DNA of 64,000 nt from Endomychus coccineus (lineage: Eukaryota; Arthropoda; Insecta; Coleoptera; Endomychidae). The stretch spans positions 20,750,297 to 20,814,296 of the forward strand of contig OY294068.1 of NCBI GenBank assembly GCA_958510875.1. Direction: 5' to 3'. The notes below the pieces were generated by a model, which did not search any database, was not told where the DNA came from, and was given only the letters and a program-made list of their open reading frames with translations. How positions within the stretch are numbered: the first letter of the stretch is position 1; each line of letters opens with the position of its first letter. A program made the translations under genes and the position numbers. Below, piece by piece: positions 22,054 to 33,510 of the stretch.

Positions 22054-24876
22054 TCAATTTTCTCTTATTCCAGTACCATAATTCGCGCCTCCTGCTTTCG
22101 TCAGTTCTTTAGTGAAGTTTTCGAAGTCTATGTCAGCTATGTTTTCGAATTGTAATTCCACAGCAAAATTCTGCAATATAAATAAGCAATTGAATGATTT
22201 AGTCATTACCAAAGTAAAACTGAAAAAAAAAATAATTTAACCTAAAATAAATACAAAAACATTTATTGAAGAAACGAACCGTCTAAGAACAGAACTGGAG
22301 AACTACTCAACATGAGTAGGAACCTGATCCGAACAATAGCAGGTCTCCATACTGATCAGCTCAATGAAAGCACATTAGATCGCAAAAAAACAAGCAATAT
22401 TCGAGCAGCCTAGGCTATACCCAGAAGAATATAGCAGCCAACCGGTGAAGAATCTGTACAGACTAGTACAGTTATGGGTTGCTGTAAACTCTCCAATTGA
22501 AATGCACAAATATGTCTAGTGGCTGATGAAAAGGACAAGCCTCCAAAGGCAAAAAAAAATAAAAGACTTGTCTTTAACAATGTCTATAAATTTAAATAAA
22601 CATAGCATCGGCTATTACGTTACTATTGGAGTGTTTGTGGCCAACATCGTTAGCGTGTGGACAAGAAAAAAGAGTATGAGGTGGGAACAACTGCTAGTCT
22701 CCTGTTATCAGATGTGCATTCATACTCTCCGCTTAAAATGTGAAGAGTTTGACGACTCGTACTATGATATAAGCTAAAGTGTCCATATTAGTTAATAGTT
22801 TATGGTCTTTAATATGCTTTAAAATATTGAATGACCAACTTGATATTCGAACACACTCAATGTTAATAACTCTTTAAATAACCTCGCCTTCCTCAAGCTC
22901 CCTACATTATACAATTGTAGCATTGTTCTAGTTAAGGATGATTTGTTTTATTTCGTTATTCTAAAATTTACATGGTTAAAGGCCAAATCCATAGAGATAT
23001 TTAGAGATTTCATTCATTATACACTTTTTCCAATTTTCAACCCAAAACTCTGACTAGAATTCTTCTGTTTTAGGTGGCAGCAAAGTTTTTGTAAAGACGA
23101 CTGACCACATTCTTTATTGATCGAATTGTGATAATGAGCTCCTTTGAATTTGATTAAAGAATATAGATTTCTGAATAACTTATTTAATATGTCATAGACA
23201 TTTTTAATATTCATTACCAATTTGAATGGATTGAGAATATGTTTAACGAATGGTCTACTTACCGATAATACGGATTTTATAATAGATTTGTCTGTAGACA
23301 TTTTTGCCCTCTGGATTACGGAAACGGAAGGTCCTATCCATGTTACAAATATGAACTTCTGTCTTTTAGATAATTCGTCACCTGTTTGTATCCTTATATA
23401 ACCAAACGCTCTTTCGTTATCACCAAACTGTTCTCTAAACTTATCAAATTCTGATCCTTTGGCCGAGCATACTATTCTAGCTTCTTCGTATTTGAAAACT
23501 GCCCTGTAAAATAAATAAATACCAACATTCATTGACCGTTTTTCCATAATACTAACTACCGAATTCTTTTGTCATTCTTAGGGAATTTTGATGTTCTAAC
23601 TTGACATGTTTTGATTGCACATTCACTTTATAAAAATACATTACGCCTAGATCGATTAGTAACACTACAAACTAATAGTTTTAGACCGCTGTTAGCTCTC
23701 TCTCAACAGAACGAGAATAGAATTCTAGAGGACCAAAAATATCTAACGCGATCTGCGCCATCATGAAATCCAAAAATGTACAACATTGAATGATAACAAA
23801 AGTTACGTGAAAAGTTGGACTACTTGAGCGCCAGATGGCGACACCAAACCGAACCAGTAACATCAACGTAAAATAAAACATTCCTAAAGAAGACCCTTTC
23901 TAATAACTATGGACCCGTTGCACTCAGCAATCAAAAATCGTGAACGGCAATATGGCTTCTATCACAAGAGATCAACAGAGGAGACCTTACGGTTGTTTAC
24001 GTAACATATTATATAGCAGAATATTATAATCTTCAGAATAAACATTAAATAAGGACAAAGCATTTCATCGAGTCTGGCATAAAGGCTTTCTTGGGAAACT
24101 TTTGTCATATAAATGGTTTGCCGCCCAGACTATGTCGTTCACTATCGAGTTTTCTCTCAGTTCACTTCATGTGGTGGTTGAGGAAGTCTCCTCCGATACT
24201 ATGAGTATCAATGGTTGTGTTCCACAGGGACCTGTTTTGGCACCAACTTTGTTTATGCTCCATATTAACGATATGTTGGAAATGACATCCTGTCCCGTCC
24301 TCAACTTTGCGATAGTATATTTCGTACTGATTTCTCCTCTAGAGCCCCAAATCATCCAATGAAGCCAGAAGTGCAAGACGGAGGCAGGTCGATGCAACAA
24401 ATGAAGTTCTGGCAAGAATTATGAAACGGGGATCTGATAATCCAGTAGAGTATAATGCAACCAAAACTCTGTAGTATATTAGTGGCTCTTCATCATCTAC
24501 GAAGCACAGATTCGATCTGTTCTAATGTTCACACGTTTGGAGTTCAGAGCTGCCAAACATACGCTGAAGCTTTCAGATTATATTCAGAAGACAGTTATTC
24601 ATCTGCTTAGTGATGCCACAGTTACGAATTCATTGACCTCTAGAACATCGTTGAAAGTGGGCGAACTTTCCCATCTCTAAAGATATTTCCATGGCCCATG
24701 AACATTATGTGTTCGCCTTTCGTGTAGTAAAAAAATCGTAATCTGGTTTCAAACCAGGACCCTTCCCCGTACTTATATTTTTATTAAATATAAATATTAA
24801 CGTATACTCACCACTGTGTTTCTGTATTATCAGCTCTTACGTCAGAATAAGCTTGTTGGACAGTTTCGGCATCCAT
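22054..24876 (-). CDS. COTL1: Coactosin-like actin-binding protein (ADF-homology domain)
   Basis: Three coding exons on the minus strand, 24812-24876, 23263-23503 and 22054-22170, give 140 aa from the ATG at 24874-24876 (human COTL1 is 142). Coactosins bind F-actin through a single ADF-homology domain without severing it. Conserved stretches are AYSDVR, WAVFKYEEARIV, FGYIRIQTGDELSKRQKF, VTWIGPSVSVIQRAKMSTDK and the C-terminal KAGGANYGTG. The first coding exon is preceded by a splice acceptor at 24895, so there is more transcript upstream. A candidate 5' exon at 44976 onward would add 13 residues in frame. Both internal introns hold retroelement debris. Confidence 0.94.
22250..22790. repeat. 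Retroelement debris in coactosin intron 2
   Basis: The plus strand reads in broken frames. One stretch, SRNLIRTIAGLHTDQLNEST at about 22311-22370, is loosely like the [10 protein letters not shown] region of the retroelement zinc-knuckle ORF at 56240-56437. Nothing intact remains. Confidence 0.3.
22930..23000. repeat. Short dispersed repeat, also at 63575-63655
   Basis: TTTTATTTCGTTATTCTA, followed by AATTTACAT and a TCCATAGA.ATAT block, occurs in both places in the same orientation. At the second site the mirrored start AATAACAAAATAAAACAC suggests an inverted-repeat end. Confidence 0.45.
23920..24720 (+). mobile_element. Decayed Jockey-like reverse transcriptase fragment in coactosin intron 1
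   Basis: The plus strand encodes AKAFHRVWHKGFLGKLLSY and, further on, NGCVPQGPVLAPTLFMLHINDM, the fingers/palm region of a non-LTR reverse transcriptase, followed by broken frames. Related debris lies at 31580-32160, 35400-35950 and 50560-51000. It has no intact ORF. Confidence 0.7.
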
Positions 24877-24899
24877 GCTTGTGGACAAGGCAACCTGAA

Positions 24900-27519
24900 T
24901 AATAATGGACATATGAGTAAAAGTATTATATGGGAAAAATGTATTCCTAAATATTAAAATCACTTAAAATTGCTATGTACAGAGTTAAAAAATTGAATTA
25001 ATGTAATTAGGCAGTTGATTCTACAACATGTGACCTGAAAGAGCTAGATCTCTTCGAGGGTGATATCCAAAATGTAGCCTCATTTCTATTTAGAAATTAT
25101 TCTTTTAATTGATAGGATGATCAGTTGTGGTTTTGACATGTCGAACAATATGTATAAATCTAAATACTTAACTGATTCGTCGACCACTAACTTCCTTCAC
25201 CCTCTTTTTATCGAATATTCTCTCTTACGAAAATGATAAAGATAGATGGATAGATGGATATTTTTATTAGTACTGGTGCCAATTTACAATTGGATGTACA
25301 CACAATGAGTTCAGTAAAGTTCGATATGGTATACCTATATAGAATATAATTAAACGACAATGGTACTGAATTCATTTTATTTGAAAATGGATAACACAGA
25401 TTAAAGAAGAAGACAGCTAATTAAAAATAGCACTATGGTTATAAGATACCTGAAAGATTAAAAACAATAAACAGTAGACAAATTAAAAATAGCCTTGTAA
25501 AACATTAACATTATCAGATTTTGTCAGCATTATCAATTTTTTTTGCTAAATTAGATGTATCGAATTGGTTAAATTTTCTTGATAATTTGTAAATAATAGT
25601 TTATATATATAAATAATAGGCTATATTGGAGATTTTTCAAACGTGATAGTGAAATGCTTTGCAATAAGTAGAGATTTCTTATTTCTTGTTTCATAATTAT
25701 TATGATTACGACCATAGTTAATAGTTTGCATATATTATTTTTAATAAAAATTAATAATTTAAAAATATAAATAATAATAAATGTTAGTAATTTGTTTTTT
25801 ATTAATGTCGTATGTCTCAATCCCAGAGGGTATGAATTTAGTGATTCCGATATTCGAAAATTCATTAATTCAGGTGTGATAATTGATCAGAGCCTTTCAT
25901 TTTGGGGACCAAAATAAATGCCATGTCCTATCGGTTGACAGTCACAACCTTTGATACTACTCTTGAAACTACAATGAACTTCAGAATACGAAATGTGTGC
26001 TCTTTATAATTTCGGCTTAATCTATTCGTACACAACACCTGAATATAATCTTTCACAATTTTTTTTACTACAATCACATGTTATAATGAAACTATTGTAA
26101 TATTCTGAAATTGACATATTCTTATTATCACAAACACTAAGCACTTCTGAACTTCCATTTAAAGGATGAATATATTTGAAATTCACCAGAATTGTTCTGA
26201 TATTACACCTTCAGACAGGAAGAACGAGCAGCATTGAAACAATTTAGTTGATGGCATCGATCATTATATTTGCATGCTTAGTAAGAAACAACTGTGTTAT
26301 TTTACTTGATGGCCAATTAAAAATCCAAATATCATGAATGGCATTCATCGGTTTATTGTGTCCATATTATCGGTTCAGAGATTTTAGATTTAGAATAGAT
26401 TGAGGATGTATAACTTCCCGTCCCAGGAAGTGTATAACCTTTTTTCCAATCTCCTATCAGTGTTTAGAATTACCTATTCGATTCATTAACATATGCACGA
26501 AATCGTCATAAAACGAATGACATTTAAAAGTTCTAACCGTTTACATATACATCATGCTCTCATCCACATATTGCAATAAGTACTAAGTAGTAAATGTTAT
26601 TTGGATTATTAAAAATACGTATGATTATGTCTGTGCAAGGGCGGATCCATAAAATGTCCAAGGGGGCCAATTGCATTTATTTTTAGGTATTAGCTCAGTT
26701 TATTTATTTATATAATGTTAAAATGTCTATTGATTATCCCTATCAATTTAAATAAACTTTAGATTTCATGACAGAGTATAACTAATAAGAGTTTACATCC
26801 ATACTAACGCAGCATGTTCTTAATGTGAAAAAGTTCGTAATATTGATGACAGCAGGTTGGTAAACGTATCTAGCTTTATATGGTGTAAACCCACAACCTA
26901 ATGCTATGGGCGTTAGCTAGTGCATATATATTACAATCTACATTTCATTCAACCCCTAGAAATGGCCAAAGATGAAAAATTGTGCTGTGCAAAGGGGGGC
27001 GAAGGAAGTTAGTGATTTACAGATCAGTAAACATCTATGAACATTTTAGAAACTCATCAAATCCGGAATTTGAAATTAGAAAATGTTGATGTATTATAAA
27101 TACATGAATTGTGTAGACAAATTAATGTGAGTCCTCATTTTCTAATTATTATTCATTCTTTGTCATTAGGGGACAATAACAAATGAAATACAAATAGTTG
27201 GAAATTGACTACACAATATGAAGTAAGTACTAATGAGCTCATATTGATATCTTAATTTGCGTATCAGGTAATATGGTATTTTGTTCATCTCATTTTTCTC
27301 ACCAGTATTTTCACTTACTTATCTTAATGTAGAATCAACTGTTTCTAAGAAAAGTCAACATTTTGGGAAACATTGCAAATTAAATAATATCATAATGGAT
27401 ATCCTACGTCGTGTTCATATTATTGAGAGTTAATTGAGGAGTGAATCATTCATTGAAATGAGTACTCACTAAAATCAATGGCGAAACATGTATATGTTAA
27501 ATACTAAACGTACCTTTTC
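24900..27519. other. Non-coding, presumed coactosin 5' intron or intergenic
   Basis: The sequence is AT-rich, with a short ATAGATGG microsatellite at about 25240-25258 and long A/T runs. No exon, RNA gene or recognisable element is seen. Confidence 0.4.
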
Positions 27520-27612
27520 ATTAGAAATGTTAATAAGAATCTTGACCCAGTATGAATTATATATAAAAATTCTCGGGAAATAGGTCACAATAACACTTCG
27601 TTTTAACTATTC

Positions 27613-27654
27613 GTCTTTACGTACGTTTCGGTCTCACGACCATCATCAGAAGAC
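27613..27654 (-). ncRNA. Hammerhead-ribozyme-like motif, left Penelope arm
   Basis: This is the mirror copy of the motif at 30927-30968. On the minus strand it shows stem I GTCTT/AAGAC, core CTGATGA, stem II GGTC-GTGA-GACC, core GAA, a short self-complementary stem III ACGTACGT, and cleavage triplet GTA. Confidence 0.7.
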
Positions 27655-28059
27655 TCACTATGTCAAAAAGGGGGTTTATTAAAACTAATTATAGCACAAG
27701 CGTCCAAATCGCAAAATTTAACTTCAATTAAAAGAGCCCACGCCGTCGAAACGAACAGAACCACGAATAATCGAAATTGTATCGTCAGAATTAATGTATA
27801 AAAAATTATTTTTTTGTAGTAAGAATCCGCTATTCAGTAATATCATTAAAATATATGAGTGCATATTGATTGGTATTCTCACAACAAATGAGAAGAACGA
27901 AGTTATTTGTCAAGTATCTACTTTCGAAACCAGATGTGTAGGATTTATGACACGGCCCTTAAGAACGGTTTCAGACCTGTACTGGGAAATAACTATTACG
28001 AATTCTTCCTAAAAACATTTTCTACACTTATAAAGACGTATGTAAGAATTTGCAAGAGA

Positions 28060-29470
28060 TTATTTAATCAAATTAGTATAAATATGACTTAGATTTTGTG
28101 TGTCTACCCTATGATTTACAGATTTGGGGTCCCGTTTTATGTGAATCATCTCCAGGATAGATCTTTTATAATAATTGGTTTCCTTAGTTAAGATATTAAC
28201 ATTTTTGTAATCAAATTGATGGTTATAATCAAAGCAATGCTTAGCAAGGGCGGTGGAATTTTCTAAGTTGTTATTTCTTGTGCTATATTTATGGCCGTAC
28301 ATTCTTTTTTGTAAATATTGTTTAGAGATTCCAGTATAGGTTCCATCACAATCTAAACAATTCAATTTATACACTGTGTGGGTTTGTTTATCTTTGGGTA
28401 TTAACGGTTTTAGATTTGAGAAATATTTCCCAACACAGTTAGTAGGTTTATGCGCAACATTTATATTATACTTTTTCAAACATTTTTTGATTTTCTCTGA
28501 GGTCTCCGGAATGTAAGGTAGAGTTATAAAATTGTTTGTATTACCCTTTATGTTATTTTTATTAGACGAACCATTATAGATTTTGTTTATTCTTTCTTTA
28601 ATGATAGGATTGAAAAAAGTTTTTGGGTAGCCATTCAATTCTAGTGTAGTACGAACAATTTTTAAATTTTTGGGGCGGTCATCTGCGTGGGACAATTTTA
28701 TCGCGCGATCTGTAAGGCTGTTTATGACACTTTTTTTATAACAAGCTGGTGCAACGGAATTGAAGTGAAGATAACGTTGAGACCATACTTCTTTAGTAAA
28801 CCAAGAGGTTTTTATTTTTCCATCAGCATCATGCCTGATGTTCATATCAAGGAAATTTATGTTATTGTTTAATTCTATTTCACAAGTGAATTGAAGTTTA
28901 CAGTGAAAATTGTTAAATTTATCAATTACATATTGAATTTTATCGTTGGGAACACACATAAGGCAATCGTCTACATACCGTGTAAAGAATACAGGCCGAA
29001 AATCTAATGAACTCATAACAGATTCCTCTAGGCACTCCATAACGAGGTTAGCAATGGTAGCTGAAATAGGAGATCCCATTGCTGTGCCGAATATTTGTCC
29101 AAAAAATTGCTCACCATACTGAAAGTATGTGCATTCTAAACAAAATTTTACAGCATTTATAAATTCCGATTGATCTAGAGGTGTGTGGTTTTTAATCTCT
29201 GCCCAACGTTTTTTGATGCTATTCAATGCCAAAACAACAGGTATATTTGTAAATAAAGAAACAACATCCAAGGAAATCAGTTGATGGTTTACGGGTACGG
29301 ATTGATTTTTTATAAATTCATTAAAGTGCCATGAATCTTTTACAAAGAATTCATTTTTTCCTATTATATTATTGATAGATTTTGATAGAAATTCTGATAA
29401 ATTGTAAGTGGGCGCTCCAATATTACTAACAATGGGTCTTAGAGGTATATCATTTTTATTTTTAAATAAA
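28060..29470 (-). pseudogene. Penelope-like reverse transcriptase with GIY-YIG endonuclease, left copy, 5'-truncated
   Basis: The open frame runs from the junction at 29470 to a stop at 28060, roughly 469 codons. Reverse-transcriptase blocks appear in order: IPLRPIVSNIG, LISLDVVSLFTNIP, GTAMGSPISATIANLVME, and the catalytic RYVDDCL. The C-terminal GIY-YIG nuclease follows (YKLNCLDCDGTYTG, then LQKRMYGHKYS). This pairing defines Penelope-like elements. The N-terminal part of the RT (including YG-x-K-x-H-K) is missing, so the copy is truncated but otherwise uninterrupted. No start codon of its own remains. Confidence 0.9.
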
Positions 29471-29501
29471 GCAATTTTTTGGACAAATATTCGGCACAGC
29501 A

Positions 29502-30521
29502 ATGGGATCTCCTATTTCAGCTACCATTGCTAACCTCGTTATGGAGTGCCTAGAGGAATCTGTTATGAGTTCATTAGATTTTCGGCCTGTATTCTTTAAA
29601 CGGTATGTAGACGATTGCCTTATGTGTGTTCCCAACGATAAAATTCAATATGTAATTGATAAATTTAACAATTTTCACTGTAAACTTCAATTCACTTGTG
29701 AAATAGAATTAAACAATAACATAAATTTCCTTGATATGAACATCAGGCATGATGCTGATGGAAAAATAAAAACCTCTTGGTTTACTAAAGAAGTATGGTC
29801 TCAACGTTATCTTCACTTCAATTCCGTTGCACCAGCTTGTTATAAAAAAAGTGTCATAAACAGCCTTACAGATCGCGCGATAAAATTGTCCCACGCAGAT
29901 GACCGCCCCAAAAATTTAAAAATTGTTCGTACTACACTAGAATTGAATGGCTACCCAAAAACTTTTTTCAATCCTATCATTAAAGAAAGAATAAACAAAA
30001 TCTATAATGGTTCGTCTAATAAAAATAACATAAAAGGTAATACAAACAATTTTATAACTCTACCTTACATTCCGGAGACCTCAGAGAAAATCAAAAAATG
30101 TTTGAAAAAGTATAATATAAATGTTGCGCATAAACCTACTAAATGTGTTGGGAAATATTTCTCAAATCTAAAACCGTTAATACCCAAAGATAAACAAACC
30201 CACACAGTGTATAAATTGAATTGTTTAGATTGTGATGGAACCTATACTGGAATCTCTAAACAATATTTACAAAAAAGAATGTACGGCCATAAATATAGCA
30301 CAAGAAATAACAACTTAGAAAATTCCACCGCCCTTGCTAAGCATTGCTTTGATTATAACCATCAATTTGATTACAAAAATGTTAATATCTTAACTAAGGA
30401 AACCAATTATTATAAAAGATCTATCCTGGAGATGATTCACATAAAACGGGACCCCAAATCTGTAAATCATAGGGTAGACACACAAAATCTAAGTCATATT
30501 TATACTAATTTGATTAAATAA
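29502..30521 (+). pseudogene. Penelope-like RT/GIY-YIG, right copy, more strongly 5'-truncated
   Basis: From an internal ATG, 339 codons match the C-terminal part of the left copy, with at least two amino-acid differences (FFKRYVDD for FFTRYVDD, HKPTKC for HKPTNC). The copy begins at 29471, just upstream of the GSPISA block, so most of the fingers region is absent while RYVDD and the full GIY-YIG domain remain. It cannot encode a complete reverse transcriptase. Confidence 0.88.
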
Positions 30522-30926
30522 TCTCTTGCAAATTCTTACATACGTCTTTATAAGTGTAGAAAATGTTTTTAGGAAGAATTCGTAATAGTTATTTCCCAGT
30601 ACAGGTCTGAAACCGTTCTTAAGGGCCGTGTCATAAATCCTACACATCTGGTTTCGAAAGTAGATACTTGACAAATAACTTCGTTCTTCTCATTTGTTGT
30701 GAGAATACTAATCAATATGCACTCATATATTTTAATGATATTACTGAATAGCGGATTCTTACTACAAAAAAATAATTTTTTATACATTAATTCTGACCAT
30801 ACAATTTCGATTATTCGTGGTTCTGTTCGTTTCGACGGCGTGGGCTCTTTTAATTGAAGTTAAATTTTGCGATTTGGACGCTTGTGCTATAATTAGTTTT
30901 AATAAACCCCCTTTTTGACATAGTGA

Positions 30927-30968
30927 GTCTTCTGATGATGGTCGTGAGACCGAAACGTACGTAAAGAC
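30927..30968 (+). ncRNA. Hammerhead-ribozyme-like motif, right Penelope arm
   Basis: The 42-base motif reads stem I strand GTCTT, core CTGATGA, one extra T, stem II GGTC-loop GTGA-GACC, core GAA, stem III ACGTACGT, cleavage base A, and stem I strand AAGAC. All pairs are Watson-Crick. The core bases C3-A9 and G12-A14 are canonical. Stem III has no loop, so it would work best as a dimer, as described for type I hammerheads of Penelope-like elements. The extra T between core and stem II may weaken it. Activity is unproven. Confidence 0.72.
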
Positions 30969-31035
30969 GAATAGTTAAAACGAAGTGTTATTGTGACCTA
31001 TTTCCCGAGAATTTTTATATATAATTAGAAATGTT

Positions 31036-31560
31036 TGTAATAAAATTTTATGGTTCTGTACATTCACGTTTTGAAACATCATACCTATTGGTTATTCAAA
31101 TGTTTTACATCATTTCCTCAAAACTCATTCATACTTTTTCATTGTTCGCAAAGGATAATTATAAACCATAAACGACTCACTCTGATTTACATTTTATGAA
31201 TTTAATTTTTTGACTACCTTTACTCTTACTAAATTATTTCATCTTATTGTCGACACCACAACACTCATATTGAAAGTATAATGCACTATGAATTATCGTT
31301 TTCATTCACCAATTATGTTGGTAAGGCGTTATGGGGTATCAGCCTGTATAAAAATATGATTTAAATAATATAAATAATTCACAAAATTTAGTCTACATTT
31401 TTGTAATCCAACTATTTATGTCGAATACGAATACTTCCAGTCGAATTTTGAACGGTAAAATCAAGTAATGACTTTGTCTGAATCGCAAAAGCACGAACAC
31501 TTAATTTAAGTGAAAAGAACCAACTCAAACTTCTCCTTTACTCCCTATACTTTGACACAT
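31036..31560. other. Non-coding, nothing recognised
   Basis: AT-rich sequence lies between the Penelope composite and the next retroelement fragment. No feature is visible. Confidence 0.4.
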
Positions 31561-31579
31561 GAGAGGAAAACCTAGAACA

Positions 31580-32160
31580 TTGCTTGACCCAGCGATGGAA
31601 TGTTGGAAGAGGAGATAGGCATTCTAATTTTTGTTGAAGGTTTGGAGGTTATAAGCATAAGGAAATACCTCACCAGGCAAACACTTTCACAACTTCGCTG
31701 TTCGATAGAAAAATGAATTCTGGTAGAAAGTAGATCGGTAGGTCTCGAGCTTGACAATGAAGAGGCAACTAGCTTGAGCCCGTCTAGTCCGCCTAGTTTT
31801 GTTTGCCTTAAACTCTACTAGATTATCAGATCTCCATTTCAAAATCATTGCCAGATCTCCATTAATTGCGTCAACCTGTCTCTGCCTCGCTCCTCTGACT
31901 TCATTGGATAGTATAGGGGCTCTAGATGCGAAATCGGTATGAAATGTACCCGCATCTGCAAAGCTGTGGACGGGACAAAGTTGATACCAAGACAATCCCT
32001 GTGGGACACCAGAGTTCCCAGCCATTGGATCGGAGAATACTTCGTCGAACTCCACATGGAGTGTTTCATCTGAAAACTCCAAAGAAGGATTTGGTGTTAG
32101 ACTCGGTCAAATGCATTGGATATATCCAATGCTACAGGTAGAGATTTCCTATATTTTTCA
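31580..32160 (-). mobile_element. Decayed Jockey-like reverse transcriptase fragment
   Basis: The minus strand encodes NSGVPQGLSWYQL and then, out of frame with gaps, FADAGTFHTDF and DAINGDLAMILKWRSDNLVEF, the palm region around a degraded catalytic F-A-D-D. The same family occurs at 23920-24720 and 35400-35950. Confidence 0.65.
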
Positions 32161-33000
32161 ATAGATTTCTGCCATACGTTTTGCAAGCGGGTATTGGATG
32201 AGCTCTATGTTGATTGCTTTCTCTATCAATTTATAGATCACATATAATAGTGCAATGGATATATAATTATTAGGAAGATGGATTTATGAAACTTTTAAGA
32301 CATTTTTTTTCCGTAACTAGATTTAAAATTGTTTTGATTCGTTTCTACTTTTTCTTAGTTTACAGTCTTAAATAAACTACATGAAAGACGAAACGATAAG
32401 TTAATGTGATTTCGTCAAGTACAACTGATCGATCTCTTCTTTCACTCAAAGTATGCACTTATGAGAAACATTTCTGTTTTAGAGTGAGTAATAACTGTAG
32501 AAATTTGAAGATGGAGAGACCTTGGTTCGTTCAAAAATTGTCCGGAGTCCTTCAAATTTTTGAAATTACAGAAGCTTAAATTGAATAGTGTGACATATAC
32601 GTTTTGAGTGTTTTTCTTTACCGTGCTGAAGAAGGGTGGATCGTAGCACGTGCCCGGAGTTTCTTTCCACGGGGCTACTAATGAGCATCAAAAGGCATAT
32701 ACAAATATACAGGTATAAAACATTGTGATATTTGTTGGCGATCAATACTGTCTAGACTCTAGAAGGAATAAAATAATATGAACGAATACGATAGCTCTCA
32801 TTTCAAATATATACAGTGTATCCAATTGTTTGAACAGGGATGAACTCAAATTATTACTATTCAGGGGTAATTGAATCGTGAAAATATTTTCATATCAAAG
32901 TACAATGAATTTCTATAGTTTCAGAAAAGAAATGAGACAATTTTCTTTGAAAATTCAATGGTGGAAGCCGTTACTTTGTAACATTTTTATATAATAAAAT
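32160..33000. other. Non-coding, nothing recognised
   Basis: AT-rich sequence with no coding or repeat signal that I can support. Confidence 0.4.
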
Positions 33001-33009
33001 AAAACACTT

Positions 33010-33510
33010 TTACTTTATTTTTTATGACATATATTATAGAAAAAATCGTGACTATAGTTTCGACACTAGCGTGTCATCTTCAATCGATACTAATGTATGG
33101 AAATATGAATAATCTTGGCTATTTATGATACCAAAATTCCATTTTTAGAAAGTTCCAATGAGTTTTTTACTACATACCTAGGCTTGAACTTACTTCTATA
33201 TTTGAAAATTGAATTTAATTTCACCGCTAGATTATGTATATTAACATAGGATACTATGGAGCGGATAGGAGCATTTTGTTTGTGATTTTTTATGAGGCCG
33301 TAAAGTTTAGGAGAAGATGAATTACAATTAATTAACCTACTCTTTTCAAATTTACTATTAAATAAAACTTGACTATTTTCTACAAATCGTTTAGTTTTTA
33401 ACTGGAATTTGTTTGCAGAATCTTTCTTGATTTGAGTCAAATCTGATGAAACAAATGTATTCATTTTATCGTCATAATCTATTTTATCTAGGATGATATA
33501 GGTACCGTAA
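33010..33510 (-). mobile_element. Penelope-like element family 2, inverted left piece
   Basis: On the minus strand, 33464-33123 encodes the N-terminal part of a Penelope-type RT (SPKLYGLIKNHKQNAPIRSIVSY). It then stops and runs straight into a terminal region at 33100-33010 that is the inverse of 35225-35295. The RT centre and GIY-YIG domain are deleted. The terminal region shows a hammerhead-like block with core TTGAAGA, stem GACAC/GTGTC and GAAACTATAGTC. Confidence 0.75.

Larger units (their letters stand above)
27532..31023. mobile_element. Composite Penelope-like element: two copies joined head to head
   Basis: A left copy on the minus strand (27532-29470) and a right copy on the plus strand (29471-31023) meet at their 5' sides. 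Arms 27555-29110 and 29471-31026 are mirror images about one centre (every paired position sums to 58581), so no net insertion or deletion separates them over 1,556 bases; I noted only four substitutions. The 360-base centre belongs to the left copy. ATTAGAAATGTT occurs at 27520-27531 and again at 31024-31035, which I read as a 12-base target duplication around the whole composite. Each arm carries a hammerhead-like motif in its terminal part. Confidence 0.85.

Noticed and set aside
25240..25258. CRISPR-like or satellite array
   Set aside because: Only a few ATAGATGG units; an ordinary microsatellite in a eukaryotic genome.
27555..31026. Dismissing the palindrome as a fold-back sequencing artefact
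   Set aside because: The arms differ at several positions, the centre is unique to one arm, and a 12-base direct repeat flanks the outside; an artefact would give identical arms. It cannot be fully excluded without reads.
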